A DNA stretch of 64,000 nt from Hyphomicrobiales bacterium (GCA_002401855.1 NVUH01000016.1:1-64000); one strand, 5' to 3'. Positions 17,638 to 25,689 are shown, counted from the first letter of the stretch. Made by a program: numbers and translations. Notes: generated by a model from the letters alone, not told the origin.

Positions 17638-17694
17638 ATATCGTTATAATTTATAACGATATAGACAATAACGATATTATTAATAACGATATTA
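17638..17694. promoter_or_regulatory. MarR-type operator cluster
   Basis: A perfect 25 bp palindrome ATATCGTTATAA-T-TTATAACGATAT (17638-17662) is followed by two direct copies of AATAACGATATTA at 17667 and 17682, 15 bp apart. A further degenerate AACGTTAC follows. The start of the marR gene is 33 bases after the last copy. The repeated half-site ATAACGATAT suggests cooperative binding of the adjacent regulator. Confidence 0.65.
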
Positions 17695-17727
17695 GCAACA
17701 ACGTTACAAATGGAAATGATATAAAAC

Positions 17728-18153
17728 ATGCTAAATCCACTATATCAGAATACTGGCTTCCTCCTTTCCATGGTCGCCGCACAAGCCACGAAAATCTATG
17801 AAGATGCAGTGGCTGAAATGGGCCTAAACCCTCTTCATATAGGCCTACTTGAGATAGTGGCCGCCCAACAACCCATTGTTCAATCGCGCATTGCTGAGCA
17901 GCTCGCAATTTTCAAGCCAGTCATCGTCACTTTGGTCAATGAATTAGAGGCTAAGAGCTTGGTACAGCGCCAACCTCATCCAACTGACAAACGCGCGTTT
18001 GAAATTCATTTACAACCCAAGGGCGCGCAAATATTGGCCAAAATTCACCAAGCCAGCGCCACCATAATGGCCGAATTTCTCTCCACATTAAATGATTCCG
18101 AACAAAAACAATTCCACGCCAGCCTCATCAAGCTATCAAGACAAAAAAACTAA
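17728..18153 (+). CDS. MarR family transcriptional regulator
   Basis: A 141-residue winged-helix dimeric regulator. The recognition region VQSRIAEQLAIFKPVIVTLVNELEAKSLVQRQ (residues about 50-80) is followed by the wing HPTDKRAFEIHL with the DxR motif of MarR proteins, then the C-terminal dimer helix. MarR proteins commonly repress genes for defence against aromatic or oxidising compounds. A remnant resembling a flavin monooxygenase follows directly, so its original target may have been lost. The operator cluster upstream suggests autorepression. Confidence 0.9.
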   Translation: MLNPLYQNTGFLLSMVAAQATKIYEDAVAEMGLNPLHIGLLEIVAAQQPIVQSRIAEQLAIFKPVIVTLVNELEAKSLVQRQPHPTDKRAFEIHLQPKGAQILAKIHQASATIMAEFLSTLNDSEQKQFHASLIKLSRQKN

Positions 18154-18454
18154 AATACCCACAACACTTGTACAAAAAAGGCCACATATTGGTTGTTGCC
18201 TTGGGTCATCTGGATGCCAATCACCTTCGCGCTCAAAATCGCCGCACTCAACAAGCCATGACTTTGGCGATGAAGAAAAATTCAAAGTCCCAATGGATAC
18301 ACAAGTTGCCATTATGCGCTTAACAGGCGCGGCCAACGGCAATATTAACATCGCCAAATCCTATATATTGGCGCGTGAATTGTCATTGGCCAAAGGCGAT
18401 TATAAAACCGCCTTCAAAACTTACGAAAAGCCTAAAACGCCAGAAAAAGCCTAA
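18154..18454 (+). pseudogene. Remnant of a FAD-dependent monooxygenase-like gene
   Basis: The frame read through 18259-18454 encodes about 65 residues including TGAANGNINIAKSYILARE and SLAKGDYKTAFKTYEK. This matches the end of the FAD domain of UbiH/TetX-like monooxygenases, where a G-x-G-x-x-x-A helix is followed by LA-x-EL and GD-x-x-x-AF-x-x-YE. The catalytic N-terminal two thirds, including the GxGxxG site, are missing. The listed ORF 18092-18454 merely runs back into marR in another frame. The family match comes from pattern memory, so confidence is moderate. Confidence 0.4.
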
Positions 18455-19098
18455 CGCGCCGCCCACAATAAGCCGCGCTCTAGTATAGTGCGCATTTGTG
18501 GGTGCTTAAATTCATCCGCCGTATGGCCAAGCGCACTATAAAATACCCGCGCTTTATGATATTTGTGCTTCCACACAACTGGCATAACAACCCCGTCAAT
18601 ATGCGCATCATATTCACCCGTAAATGTCGTCGTCGCTAACACTTCAATCGCCGGGTCAACATGCAAATAATATTGCTCACTATGATAATTAAAATCATCA
18701 ACACCCGCCACAATCGGGTCATCAGGCTTGGTAATTTGAACGCTATAATCAATGATATTGCCGGGATGCGCAACCCACTGCCCGCCCGTCATAAATTGAT
18801 AGGCAGTCTCAGCTCTAAAACTATCACCCATCGCCCCATGACAACCCGCTAACCCACTGCCCGCTTTCACCGCAGCAATCAGGTTTTCAACTTCTTCTTT
18901 TTCAATAGTCGCTTGGGTAAACATCGGCACAATCAGATCAAAATCACCCAATTTTGGGTCTGCAAACGCCGCCGTACCCGCCACCAATGTCACGTCAAAA
19001 CCGTTAGCTTCCAAAATGTCTTTCACCACATTACCAGTGGCTTCAGGTGTGTGGCCTTCCCAGCCACCCCATGCAATCAGTGCAGTTTTATCACTCAT
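18451..19098 (-). CDS. ThuA domain protein
   Basis: A 215-residue protein of the ThuA (trehalose utilisation) family, which has a class I glutamine-amidotransferase-like fold. Seen here are TALIAWGGWEGHTPE at the start, LAGCHGAMGDSF at about 95, and VWKHKYHKARVFYSALGHT near the end, all typical ThuA blocks. The ORF opens at 19119, but the TTGGAG site 8 bases before 19098 (MSDKTALIAW) decides the start. That site lies inside the last codons of the upstream oxidoreductase, so the pair is tightly coupled. The likely role is sugar or inositol-type catabolism, with the exact substrate unknown. Confidence 0.85.
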   Translation of the reverse strand: MSDKTALIAWGGWEGHTPEATGNVVKDILEANGFDVTLVAGTAAFADPKLGDFDLIVPMFTQATIEKEEVENLIAAVKAGSGLAGCHGAMGDSFRAETAYQFMTGGQWVAHPGNIIDYSVQITKPDDPIVAGVDDFNYHSEQYYLHVDPAIEVLATTTFTGEYDAHIDGVVMPVVWKHKYHKARVFYSALGHTADEFKHPQMRTILERGLLWAAR

Positions 19099-19099
19099 T

Positions 19100-20200
19100 T
19101 TAATCTCCAATTTTCCCAAATTCTATAGCATCAGATAAAGCGGCAGGCCGCCCACATTGATGTTCTAATTTCACAATTCTTTCTTCATCCGCAGCGGTCT
19201 GAATGGCCTGCATCACCTCTAACACATGCAAAGATAACTCGAGCCCCGCACGGTGCGGACGGTCAGAAACAATGGCTTGCGCCATATCCGCCAAACCCAA
19301 AATCCGATAATCTCCATCACCATAAATATGGCTCTGTTCAACCATTTCCCAATCATCCAAACCAGCCGATATTTTTATCTCGCCTTCAAATTTATTCGGG
19401 TCAGCCACCAACATCGAGCCTTTTTGCCCATAAATCTCAATCGGGCTATGTTCATGCTTATGCACGTCAAAACTCTGCGTCATGGTCACCGTTGCCCCAC
19501 TCGCAAACTGCATAATGCCCGAGAAATGCGTATCAATTTTTACCCCAAAACTCTCGCCCTCGCGATCGCCAGATTTTATAGCCCGCTCATTATATGTGGC
19601 CTTAGCCATACCAACCACCGCATCAACAGGCCCTAACATATTAATCAAAGCCGTAATGTAATAAGGCCCCATATCGAGCATCGGTCCACCACCAGCTTGG
19701 TAATAAAAATCAGGGTTCGGATGCCATCTTTCATGGCCGGGGCACATCATAAATGCCGTTCCCGCCACCACATCACCGATAAGACCATCGTCAATCACTT
19801 TACGCGCCGTCTGGTGCGCACCGCCTAAAAATGTATCAGGCGCACAACCCACCCGCAGGCCTTTGGCCTTGGCAGCATTGGCCAACTCAGTGGCCTCAGC
19901 CAAATTCAACGCTAACGGCTTTTCACTATAAACATGCTTGCCAGCAGCAATCACTTGCAAGCCAACTTCCACATGATATTGCGGCGTGGTCAGGTTCAAA
20001 ACAATGTCAATATCATCAGCCGCCAATAACTCAGCCACACTTAAGGCTTTTAATCCATAAGTTTCAGCCTTGGCACTCGCCGCATCCATATTAATATCAG
20101 CCACCGCCACCATTTTAAGCACGTCAAATTGCGGTGCTGCTTTAAAATATGCGTCAGAAATATTGCCGCAACCAATCACACCCACATTAATTATGGTCAT
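19100..20200 (-). CDS. Gfo/Idh/MocA family oxidoreductase
   Basis: A 366-residue NAD(P)-dependent sugar oxidoreductase. The N-terminal Rossmann motif is NVGVIGCGNISDAYFKA. The EKPLALNLAEA block with the family lysine is at about 95-105, followed by the alpha/beta C-terminal domain with GGGPMLDMGPYYI. Relatives oxidise sugars, inositols or sugar amines. With ThuA directly downstream (1 bp gap) it forms a two-gene catabolic unit widely seen in alphaproteobacteria, often beside sugar ABC transporters, though no transporter is present here. An AGG-type site precedes the start. Confidence 0.88.
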   Translation of the reverse strand: MTIINVGVIGCGNISDAYFKAAPQFDVLKMVAVADINMDAASAKAETYGLKALSVAELLAADDIDIVLNLTTPQYHVEVGLQVIAAGKHVYSEKPLALNLAEATELANAAKAKGLRVGCAPDTFLGGAHQTARKVIDDGLIGDVVAGTAFMMCPGHERWHPNPDFYYQAGGGPMLDMGPYYITALINMLGPVDAVVGMAKATYNERAIKSGDREGESFGVKIDTHFSGIMQFASGATVTMTQSFDVHKHEHSPIEIYGQKGSMLVADPNKFEGEIKISAGLDDWEMVEQSHIYGDGDYRILGLADMAQAIVSDRPHRAGLELSLHVLEVMQAIQTAADEERIVKLEHQCGRPAALSDAIEFGKIGD

Positions 20201-20295
20201 TAAAACCTCCCAATTTCATTTATTTTCCGCCAATATTAACGTTAAAACAAAACCAAGCAAGCCTTTTGTCGCCAATAATAAAATAAAAAGAAAGG

Positions 20296-20372
20296 TGGTG
20301 ATCTCGACAGGAATTGAACCTGTGACCCCCAGATTAGGAATCTGGTGCTCTATCCGACTGAGCTACGAGACC
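20296..20372 (-). tRNA. tRNA-Arg (CCT anticodon)
   Basis: Read on the minus strand, the 77-nt cloverleaf starts GGTCTCG, has D-loop TAGCTCAGTCGG, anticodon stem CCAGA-TTCCTAA-TCTGG with anticodon CCT, T-arm GGTTCAATTCC, acceptor CGAGATC, discriminator A and an encoded CCA. It decodes AGG (and AGA by wobble is not expected). It stands alone between the Gfo/Idh/MocA gene and a DUF938 gene. No integrase or duplicated 3' end is seen nearby. Confidence 0.95.
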
Positions 20373-20422
20373 AACAGCTCCTATTTAGCAGAGCCCCCGC
20401 CCACAAGCCATTAAAAAGCGCA

Positions 20423-21046
20423 TCAATTCACAAGCTGCGCGACAAGCGCTATATTATTAGCAGGCATTTCAACACACGCCTTAACTTCAAGCCCAAATCC
20501 CAACAGATTATCAATCACATCCTCTATATTTTTATAACCAATCAGCGAGTTTTGCGCCTGCAAATCAGCGTGAAATTTCTCATCACCATCAGATGTCAAA
20601 ACCCCTTCACGCATAAACGGCCCATAAATAAAAATCCGACCATCTTTATGTAGCAAATCCGCCGCCCCACACATAAAATTCACCATGTCAGTTTGCGAAA
20701 TCAGATGCAGCAAATTGACCATCATAATAAAATCCACCCGATCCAATTCATCCACCCAGCCTTTTGCAGCAATATCAACATGCCGCGCCGCCGATATATT
20801 CTCGAGTTTTAAATAGTCCCGCCATGCATCAACACTAGCCCGCCGTTTGGTATCAATATCCGATGGCTGCCAGTTCAAATTAGTAAACTTCTGCGCAAAA
20901 TGGCTAATATGCTGCCCCGTACCACTGGCAATTTCCAACACGTTACCCTCTTTCGGCAAGTATTCGGCCAACACCGCTTCAATCGCATCTCGATTACGCC
21001 CCGCAGCAGGTGCAAACATCTGCCCATCTTCTTCTGTCACTTGCAT
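20423..21046 (-). CDS. DUF938 family class I methyltransferase
   Basis: A 207-residue SAM-dependent methyltransferase of the DUF938 group. The N-terminal FAPAAGRNRDAI and motif I VLEIASGTGQHISHFA (about residue 36) are diagnostic, with WQPSDID as motif II and FIMMVNLLHLIS in place of motif IV. Members are widespread and uncharacterised, and the methyl acceptor is unknown. It lies 22 bp downstream of the DUF4345 gene and may share its transcript. Both then fall under the divergent TetR control region. Confidence 0.85.
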   Translation of the reverse strand: MQVTEEDGQMFAPAAGRNRDAIEAVLAEYLPKEGNVLEIASGTGQHISHFAQKFTNLNWQPSDIDTKRRASVDAWRDYLKLENISAARHVDIAAKGWVDELDRVDFIMMVNLLHLISQTDMVNFMCGAADLLHKDGRIFIYGPFMREGVLTSDGDEKFHADLQAQNSLIGYKNIEDVIDNLLGFGLEVKACVEMPANNIALVAQLVN

Positions 21047-21068
21047 AACTCACTCCCTATTCGCATGT

Positions 21069-21464
21069 CTATTTGGTAACACGCCATAACCAATAAGCCA
21101 ATGCAGGAAAACCAACAATTTCAGCCAAGAATGAAGGCAAAATCGCGGCGCCGAACACAATCTCCATATCCAACCCACTCAACCGAAACAAACCAGCCAA
21201 GCCAACCAATAAACACAGATAAATCAACGTCGAACGAACAGAACCAAGCCGAAAGCCACCCACAAAAAACAGCAGTCCAACCCCAAACCAAACACCGCCC
21301 AAAAACCGAAAATGATTATCCTGAACTCCATAGACTGTGGCATTGGACATTCGCACAAAATCAACAGATGACAACCAACCAAGCGTGGTAATACCACCCA
21401 AGCCAACATTCAACCCCATCATCATTATCACCGCACCAACTAACCATAATACAAATTTTAACAT
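21069..21464 (-). CDS. DUF4345 domain membrane protein
   Basis: A 131-residue protein with four hydrophobic helices (about 1-25, 50-72, 78-97, 105-127). The segment DNHFRFLGGVWFGVGLLF followed by LVGLAGLFRLSGL is characteristic of DUF4345. The function is unknown. Members often pair with a divergent TetR gene, as here. The start is supported by an AGAAGGTG site. An inverted TAATTGTAAC copy touches the ATG, so the divergent TetR protein could directly block its translation region or promoter. Confidence 0.8.
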   Translation of the reverse strand: MLKFVLWLVGAVIMMMGLNVGLGGITTLGWLSSVDFVRMSNATVYGVQDNHFRFLGGVWFGVGLLFFVGGFRLGSVRSTLIYLCLLVGLAGLFRLSGLDMEIVFGAAILPSFLAEIVGFPALAYWLWRVTK

Positions 21465-21549
21465 AATTGTAACACCTTCTAATTAATATAGAGCCTATAT
21501 AGTCATGCAATTTAATTGAGTCAATCAATAATTATACGCGTTACAATTA
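21464..21549. promoter_or_regulatory. Paired TetR-type half sites between DUF4345 and tetR
   Basis: TAATTGTAAC (21464-21473) and its exact inverse GTTACAATTA (21540-21549) lie at the two edges of the divergent control region, one beside each start codon. The spacing of 66 bp suggests two separate binding sites or looping. Confidence 0.5.
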
Positions 21550-21568
21550 ATGTAAAAAAGAGAATAAT

Positions 21569-22189
21569 ATGCCAAAAAAAATGGGCCGCAAACCACGCAA
21601 CCAAACGCAGATCAACGCCGTGCGTGATAAAATCATCAATCACGCGTTAAAATTATTTCAAGATGAAGGCTATGAGGCCATCTCCATGCGGCGCTTAGCA
21701 AAAGAAGTCGGCTGCGCCCCAATGACCATTTATGCACATTTCGATGGCAAAATTAACATTCTACAACACCTATGGGCAGTCGTGCTTGAAACCGTATTCA
21801 GCCAAATCCACACCAATATCAAAACCAGCAAAAATCCCACAGAGCGCCTCAACACTGCCGCCCAAACCTTCGCCCAATATTGGCTCGAAAACCCCGATCA
21901 TTTCCGCTTGGTATTCATGTCAGCAGGCATCACACGACCAGATGTCGATTCATTCCTTAAAAACAAAGCCACCCTATCACATTTCAAATTTTTCTCAGGC
22001 CTGGTCATGCTGGCTCTTGCCGAAACTCACACGCCCAACAGTGCCGAAGTCAAAGCCAAAACCGATGGCCTCATCAGCGCCCTCATCGGCATTGTGTTTT
22101 GCGCCAACACCATTGCCGATTATCCATGGACCAAACCAGAAGATATGGTCAACCTCATGCTCACCACCCTGTTAACCAGCAAAGCATAA
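21569..22189 (+). CDS. TetR family transcriptional regulator
   Basis: A 206-residue regulator with an N-terminal basic tail (MPKKMGRKPRNQTQ), then the helix-turn-helix at about residues 20-65 (IINHALKLFQDEGYEAISMRRLAKEVGCAPMTIYAHF with a K replacing the usual D/N after F). The C-terminal domain with FAQYWLENPDHFRLVFM resembles the WHG-type TetR C-terminal domain. It is divergent from DUF4345 with shared half sites, and probably represses that gene and itself. The ligand is unknown. Confidence 0.88.
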   Translation: MPKKMGRKPRNQTQINAVRDKIINHALKLFQDEGYEAISMRRLAKEVGCAPMTIYAHFDGKINILQHLWAVVLETVFSQIHTNIKTSKNPTERLNTAAQTFAQYWLENPDHFRLVFMSAGITRPDVDSFLKNKATLSHFKFFSGLVMLALAETHTPNSAEVKAKTDGLISALIGIVFCANTIADYPWTKPEDMVNLMLTTLLTSKA

Positions 22190-22213
22190 ATCAATCACCT
22201 GACATTTTAACCT

Positions 22214-22241
22214 AAGTTGGTAACCTGTAAATTACCAACTT
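22214..22241. promoter_or_regulatory. Perfect 10+8+10 palindrome
   Basis: AAGTTGGTAA-CCTGTAAA-TTACCAACTT. It has no T run after it. It lies 13 bases before the ArsR-like remnant, the place where an ArsR-type operator would be. It could also be a weak terminator for tetR. Confidence 0.45.
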
Positions 22242-22253
22242 GAGAAATTCAAA

Positions 22254-22343
22254 TTGATCGCGCCACCCCTCAAAACATTTTCAACCAGCCAACAAATTAT
22301 ATTTGACGCCCTAAGCAACCCTTTGCGCCACCGAATTATCTAG
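22254..22343 (+). pseudogene. ArsR-family regulator remnant (N-terminal stub)
   Basis: A TTG-started 29-codon frame ends in QQIIFDALSNPLRHRII and then a stop. The segment FDALSNPLRHRII is the hallmark first helix of ArsR-type winged-helix regulators (normally followed by about 80 more residues). Nothing of the recognition helix follows before the convergent AEC gene at 22363. It appears to be the broken end of a deleted gene and is too short for the ORF track. Confidence 0.5.
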
Positions 22344-22362
22344 CTTTTGACAAAAACCCCAC

Positions 22363-23295
22363 TTAGCTTAAAAACCAAAGCCAAAAGCTAATGGTAAAAA
22401 GTCCAGCGGCGGTGCTGATCAGCAATACATTGCTCGCTACATTCACACCGCGGTTATAATAAGTGGCAAAAATATAAGTATTCACCCCCGCAGGCATCGA
22501 AGCCAGCAAAATAAATATCCGCGATATATCATGCGGCGCATCCAATATTTTTATCAAAACCAACCACAAAATAAACGGCTGCACCATCAGCTTCATCGTC
22601 GCAAAAACCGTGGCCTGCAACCAAACTGACGATAACTTATACTGCACCAACACCCCGCCAATGCCAAACAGCGCGCATGGCAAAACCGCTCCAGCCAGCA
22701 TTTCTGTGGTCACATCTAAAACACCCGGCATTTCAAAACCCACAATATTACTCAAAAACCCGCATAAAATACCAATCACAATCGGCTGAGTGACAATATT
22801 TTTGGCCGCAATTTTAAACGTACGGCTCAGCGGCTGCGCATCACGGCGCTGCAATTCCATGGTAACCATACCCATCGTATATAATATCGGCGCATGAATA
22901 CCCAATACGGTCAGCATTAAAACCATGCCCTCATCGCCATATGCCCGCTGAATAAGTGGCAAACCAATTAAAAGTCCGTTGATAAAACAGCCACTAAACG
23001 CCACAGCCACTGCTTCACCGGGCCGCCGCTTAAACACCGTACGGGCAATAAAAATACCCGTAAAAAATATAAAAAATGAGGTTAAATAATAGGGCCCCAC
23101 ATATTCAATGCGAAAAGCCTCACTAAATTCCATCGACGATATAGACCGAAACAGCAAAACAGGCGCAGCAATATTATTGACAAACCGCGTCAGCGCATTG
23201 ACCCCCTCAGCAGGAAAATAACCCGCCCGCACCATGCCATAACCAAGTAACATGAGTAAAAAAACTGGCGCAATAACCGAAAATATAAATGACAT
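22363..23295 (-). CDS. AEC family transporter
   Basis: A 310-residue ten-helix membrane protein of the auxin efflux carrier family. The N-terminal FLLMLLGYGMVRAGYF, the FVNNIAAPVLLF repeat helix and CFINGLLIGLPLIQRAYG are typical, and the two inverted five-helix repeats fit the length. Bacterial relatives move malate, malonate or other small acids. The substrate cannot be assigned. It is divergent from the beta-glucosidase over a 129 bp gap and convergent on the ArsR stub. Confidence 0.88.
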   Translation of the reverse strand: MSFIFSVIAPVFLLMLLGYGMVRAGYFPAEGVNALTRFVNNIAAPVLLFRSISSMEFSEAFRIEYVGPYYLTSFFIFFTGIFIARTVFKRRPGEAVAVAFSGCFINGLLIGLPLIQRAYGDEGMVLMLTVLGIHAPILYTMGMVTMELQRRDAQPLSRTFKIAAKNIVTQPIVIGILCGFLSNIVGFEMPGVLDVTTEMLAGAVLPCALFGIGGVLVQYKLSSVWLQATVFATMKLMVQPFILWLVLIKILDAPHDISRIFILLASMPAGVNTYIFATYYNRGVNVASNVLLISTAAGLFTISFWLWFLS

Positions 23296-23369
23296 GGTTT
23301 TTTATAACCTGTTTTTCTAAAATAGATATAACTAATATATCACTATAAATACCAATTCTCACATGGCGC

Positions 23370-23409
23370 TTGACTGAATTTTATATTAACGATATTTACC
23401 TTAGGTAAA
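23370..23409 (+). promoter_or_regulatory. Sigma-70-like promoter with overlapping palindrome before the beta-glucosidase
   Basis: TTGACT (23370-23375), 17 bases, TATTTA (23393-23398). The -10 overlaps a perfect 15 bp palindrome TTTACC-TTA-GGTAAA (23395-23409). A repressor bound there would block initiation. The ATG follows 15 bases later. Confidence 0.5.
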
Positions 23410-23424
23410 ACCGAGGGAAAAATC

Positions 23425-24738
23425 ATGTTTTCAGTAAAACGCGAAGATTTTGGCAAAGATTTTGTATTTGGTGCCGCCACCGCCGCCTATCAAATCGAAG
23501 GCGGACAAACAGATGGCCGCGGCCCTTCTATTTGGGATAGTTTTTCTCGCACCCCCGGCAATACACATAATTTCGAATCAGGCGTACAAGCTTGCGATCA
23601 TTATAACCTCTGGCCACAAGACCTTGATCTCATTCAAGATGCAGGCTTTGATGCCTATCGCTTTTCTCTATCTTGGCCACGCCTAATCCCCGAAGGAACA
23701 GGCGCCACAAACCAAAAAGGCCTCGATTATTACGACCGCCTCATCGATGGCATGCTAGAGCGCAACATCAAACCTTTCGCCACGCTCTACCATTGGGATC
23801 TACCATCCCCCTTGCAAGACAAAGGCGGCTGGATGAACCGAGACATAGCCAGCTGGTTTGCCGATTACGCAAGCTTAGTGCAACAAAAATACGGCGACCG
23901 CATTGAGACCACCGCCACCATAAATGAGCCATGGTGCGTGTCATTCCTATCACATTTCCTCGGCGCACATGCCCCAGGTTATAAAGACATCCGCGCCACT
24001 GCCCGCGCCATGCATCATGTGCTTTTTGCCCATGGCAAAGCGGTCGAAGCCATCCGTGCCGAAGGCGGCGATAATCTTGGCATAGTGCTAAATTTCGAAT
24101 GGGATATGCCCGCCACAGATAGCGCCAACGACAAAAAAGCCGCCCACATTGCCGATGGCATTTTCAACCGCTGGTTCTTAGACGGCGTATTCAAAGGCCA
24201 ATATCCCGATGATATGCTAGAAGCTTTCGGCGACAATATGCCCAAAGGTTTTGATGCTGACATGCAAACCGTCTCCACCCCACTAGATTGGCTCGGCGTA
24301 AATTATTACACAAGACGCGTAGTAGAATATGATGCCAACCTCCCCATATTCCCCGTAAAACCAGTAGAAGGCGGACTAGAAACCACCGAAATGGGCTGGG
24401 AAATCTTCCCCAAAGGCCTAGAAAACATCCTCACCCGCATCTCAGACGACTACACAAAAATCCCCATGTATGTAACCGAAAACGGCATGGCCGAAGTTGA
24501 AGGCATGGACGACCCAAGACGCGTTCAATATTACAACGACCACCTACAAGCCGTACTAGACGCCAAAGCCAAAGGCGCCAACATGCAAGGTTACTTCGCA
24601 TGGTCATTGCTAGATAATTACGAATGGGCAGAAGGCTATAACAAACGCTTCGGCCTAGTGCATGTTGACTACGAAACCCAAAAACGCACCCCAAAAGCCA
24701 GCTACAGAGCATTCCAAGGCTTGTTACATAACACCTGA
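23425..24738 (+). CDS. GH1 family beta-glucosidase
   Basis: A 437-residue glycoside hydrolase family 1 enzyme that cleaves terminal beta-glucosides (cellobiose-type) in the cytoplasm, since no signal peptide is seen. The N-terminal FVFGAATAAYQIEGG, acid/base glutamate in ATINEPWC (about residue 165), HVLFAHGKAV, the nucleophile glutamate in YVTENGMAE (about 350) and the aglycone-site tail GYFAWSLLDNYEWAEGY are all present. Length is normal. It has its own promoter with an operator-like palindrome. No sugar transporter is beside it. Confidence 0.95.
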   Translation: MFSVKREDFGKDFVFGAATAAYQIEGGQTDGRGPSIWDSFSRTPGNTHNFESGVQACDHYNLWPQDLDLIQDAGFDAYRFSLSWPRLIPEGTGATNQKGLDYYDRLIDGMLERNIKPFATLYHWDLPSPLQDKGGWMNRDIASWFADYASLVQQKYGDRIETTATINEPWCVSFLSHFLGAHAPGYKDIRATARAMHHVLFAHGKAVEAIRAEGGDNLGIVLNFEWDMPATDSANDKKAAHIADGIFNRWFLDGVFKGQYPDDMLEAFGDNMPKGFDADMQTVSTPLDWLGVNYYTRRVVEYDANLPIFPVKPVEGGLETTEMGWEIFPKGLENILTRISDDYTKIPMYVTENGMAEVEGMDDPRRVQYYNDHLQAVLDAKAKGANMQGYFAWSLLDNYEWAEGYNKRFGLVHVDYETQKRTPKASYRAFQGLLHNT

Positions 24739-24815
24739 ATATGTAATGCATTTCAATGGCACACCGAAACTCAGAATATCGTCAACCTCTCGCCACCTCA
24801 GCTTAATGATGATAG

Positions 24816-24970
24816 ATTGGGTGGTGAACCAGCACACGACCAGCGGCTGAGTGGCTTAGCAAGCACGCGGAGGCAAGCACCCGCGCCGTGAGCGGAGCGA
24901 GGAAGTGCTCTTGGGGTGCAGGGGCCACTAGCCCACCGAAAGGTGGGCGTAAAAATGCAGACTTCCAGAG
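24816..24970. repeat. Family A repeat, chimeric short copy A4
   Basis: The left half (GGGTGGTGAACC...CAGCGGCTGAGTGGCTTAGC) is the module found near the right end of plus-oriented copies. The right half (AAGCACGCGGAGGCAAGC through AAAATGCAGACTTCCAGAG) is in minus orientation and includes CCCACCGAAAGGTGGG. The central core is missing. It fills most of the 318-base convergent gap between the beta-glucosidase and the acetyltransferase. Nothing else is recognised there. Confidence 0.7.
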
Positions 24971-25056
24971 CATTAAAAATAGCAATCATCACACCCAAGC
25001 CACCAAAACCAAAACAGCACCTTTTTACCTGTACGTCACTATATTGAGTTTTATTT

Positions 25057-25689
25057 TTATTTTGAATTGCCGTCATCCTCATCAAAATATCTGATCACCC
25101 GCGCAGGACTACCAACCGCCACACACCGCGCAGGTATGTCTTTAGTCACCACACTACCAGCACCAATAGTCGTACCATCGCCAATTGTCACACCACCCAT
25201 AATAATCGCACCCCCACCTATCCAACATTTCTCGCCAACAACAATCGGTTTTGATATGTTCATACCAATATCACTCGCATCATTCTCGCCCATAAAATAC
25301 CCAATCAACCGCTCCGATATACGCTCATCAGGGTGTGCAGGGTGGCTAGTGGCCAAAAACTGCACATGCGGGCCAACAAGCGTCATATCACCAATGTTAA
25401 TTTTATTGCCATCTAAAAATGTGCACCCCATATTAATAAACCCACTGCCCAAATGCACATGGCAGCCATAATCAATATAAAATGGTTCAACAATTTTTAC
25501 ATTCTCACCACCCGAACCAAATATTTTACCCAAAGCCACTTGCCGCGCCGCTTCATCTTCTTCTGGTATCACCTGATAGGCCTTCATATTGGCACGTCCT
25601 TGCGCCGCCAATGCCATTATTTCGGCATCCAAACCAAAATAAGGTTCAGCCGCTAACATTTTCTCATATTCGGTTGGCTTTTTGGTCAT
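25057..25689 (-). CDS. Sugar O-acetyltransferase (Maa/NodL/LacA-like)
   Basis: A 210-residue acetyl-CoA-dependent transferase with an N-terminal helical region (EYEKMLAAEPYFGLDAEIMAL) and a left-handed beta-helix of hexapeptide repeats. The catalytic histidine is expected in ATSHPAHPDER at about residue 115. The closing blocks VGEKCWIGGGAIIMGGVTIGD and SVVTKDIPARCVAVGSPARVIR are classical for maltose/galactoside acetyltransferases. It probably acetylates a free sugar. The acceptor is unknown. It is convergent with the GH1 gene across A4 and divergent from the nuclease gene. Confidence 0.9.
   Translation of the reverse strand: MTKKPTEYEKMLAAEPYFGLDAEIMALAAQGRANMKAYQVIPEEDEAARQVALGKIFGSGGENVKIVEPFYIDYGCHVHLGSGFINMGCTFLDGNKINIGDMTLVGPHVQFLATSHPAHPDERISERLIGYFMGENDASDIGMNISKPIVVGEKCWIGGGAIIMGGVTIGDGTTIGAGSVVTKDIPARCVAVGSPARVIRYFDEDDGNSK

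Noticed and set aside
18092-18454. ORF 18092-18454 as a complete gene
   Set aside because: Its first 60 bases overlap marR in another frame and the middle is low-complexity. Only the end resembles a known protein, so it is listed as a remnant.
20296-20372. tRNA-Arg as an integration site of a genomic island
   Set aside because: No integrase gene and no duplicate of the tRNA 3' end were seen on either side within the window.
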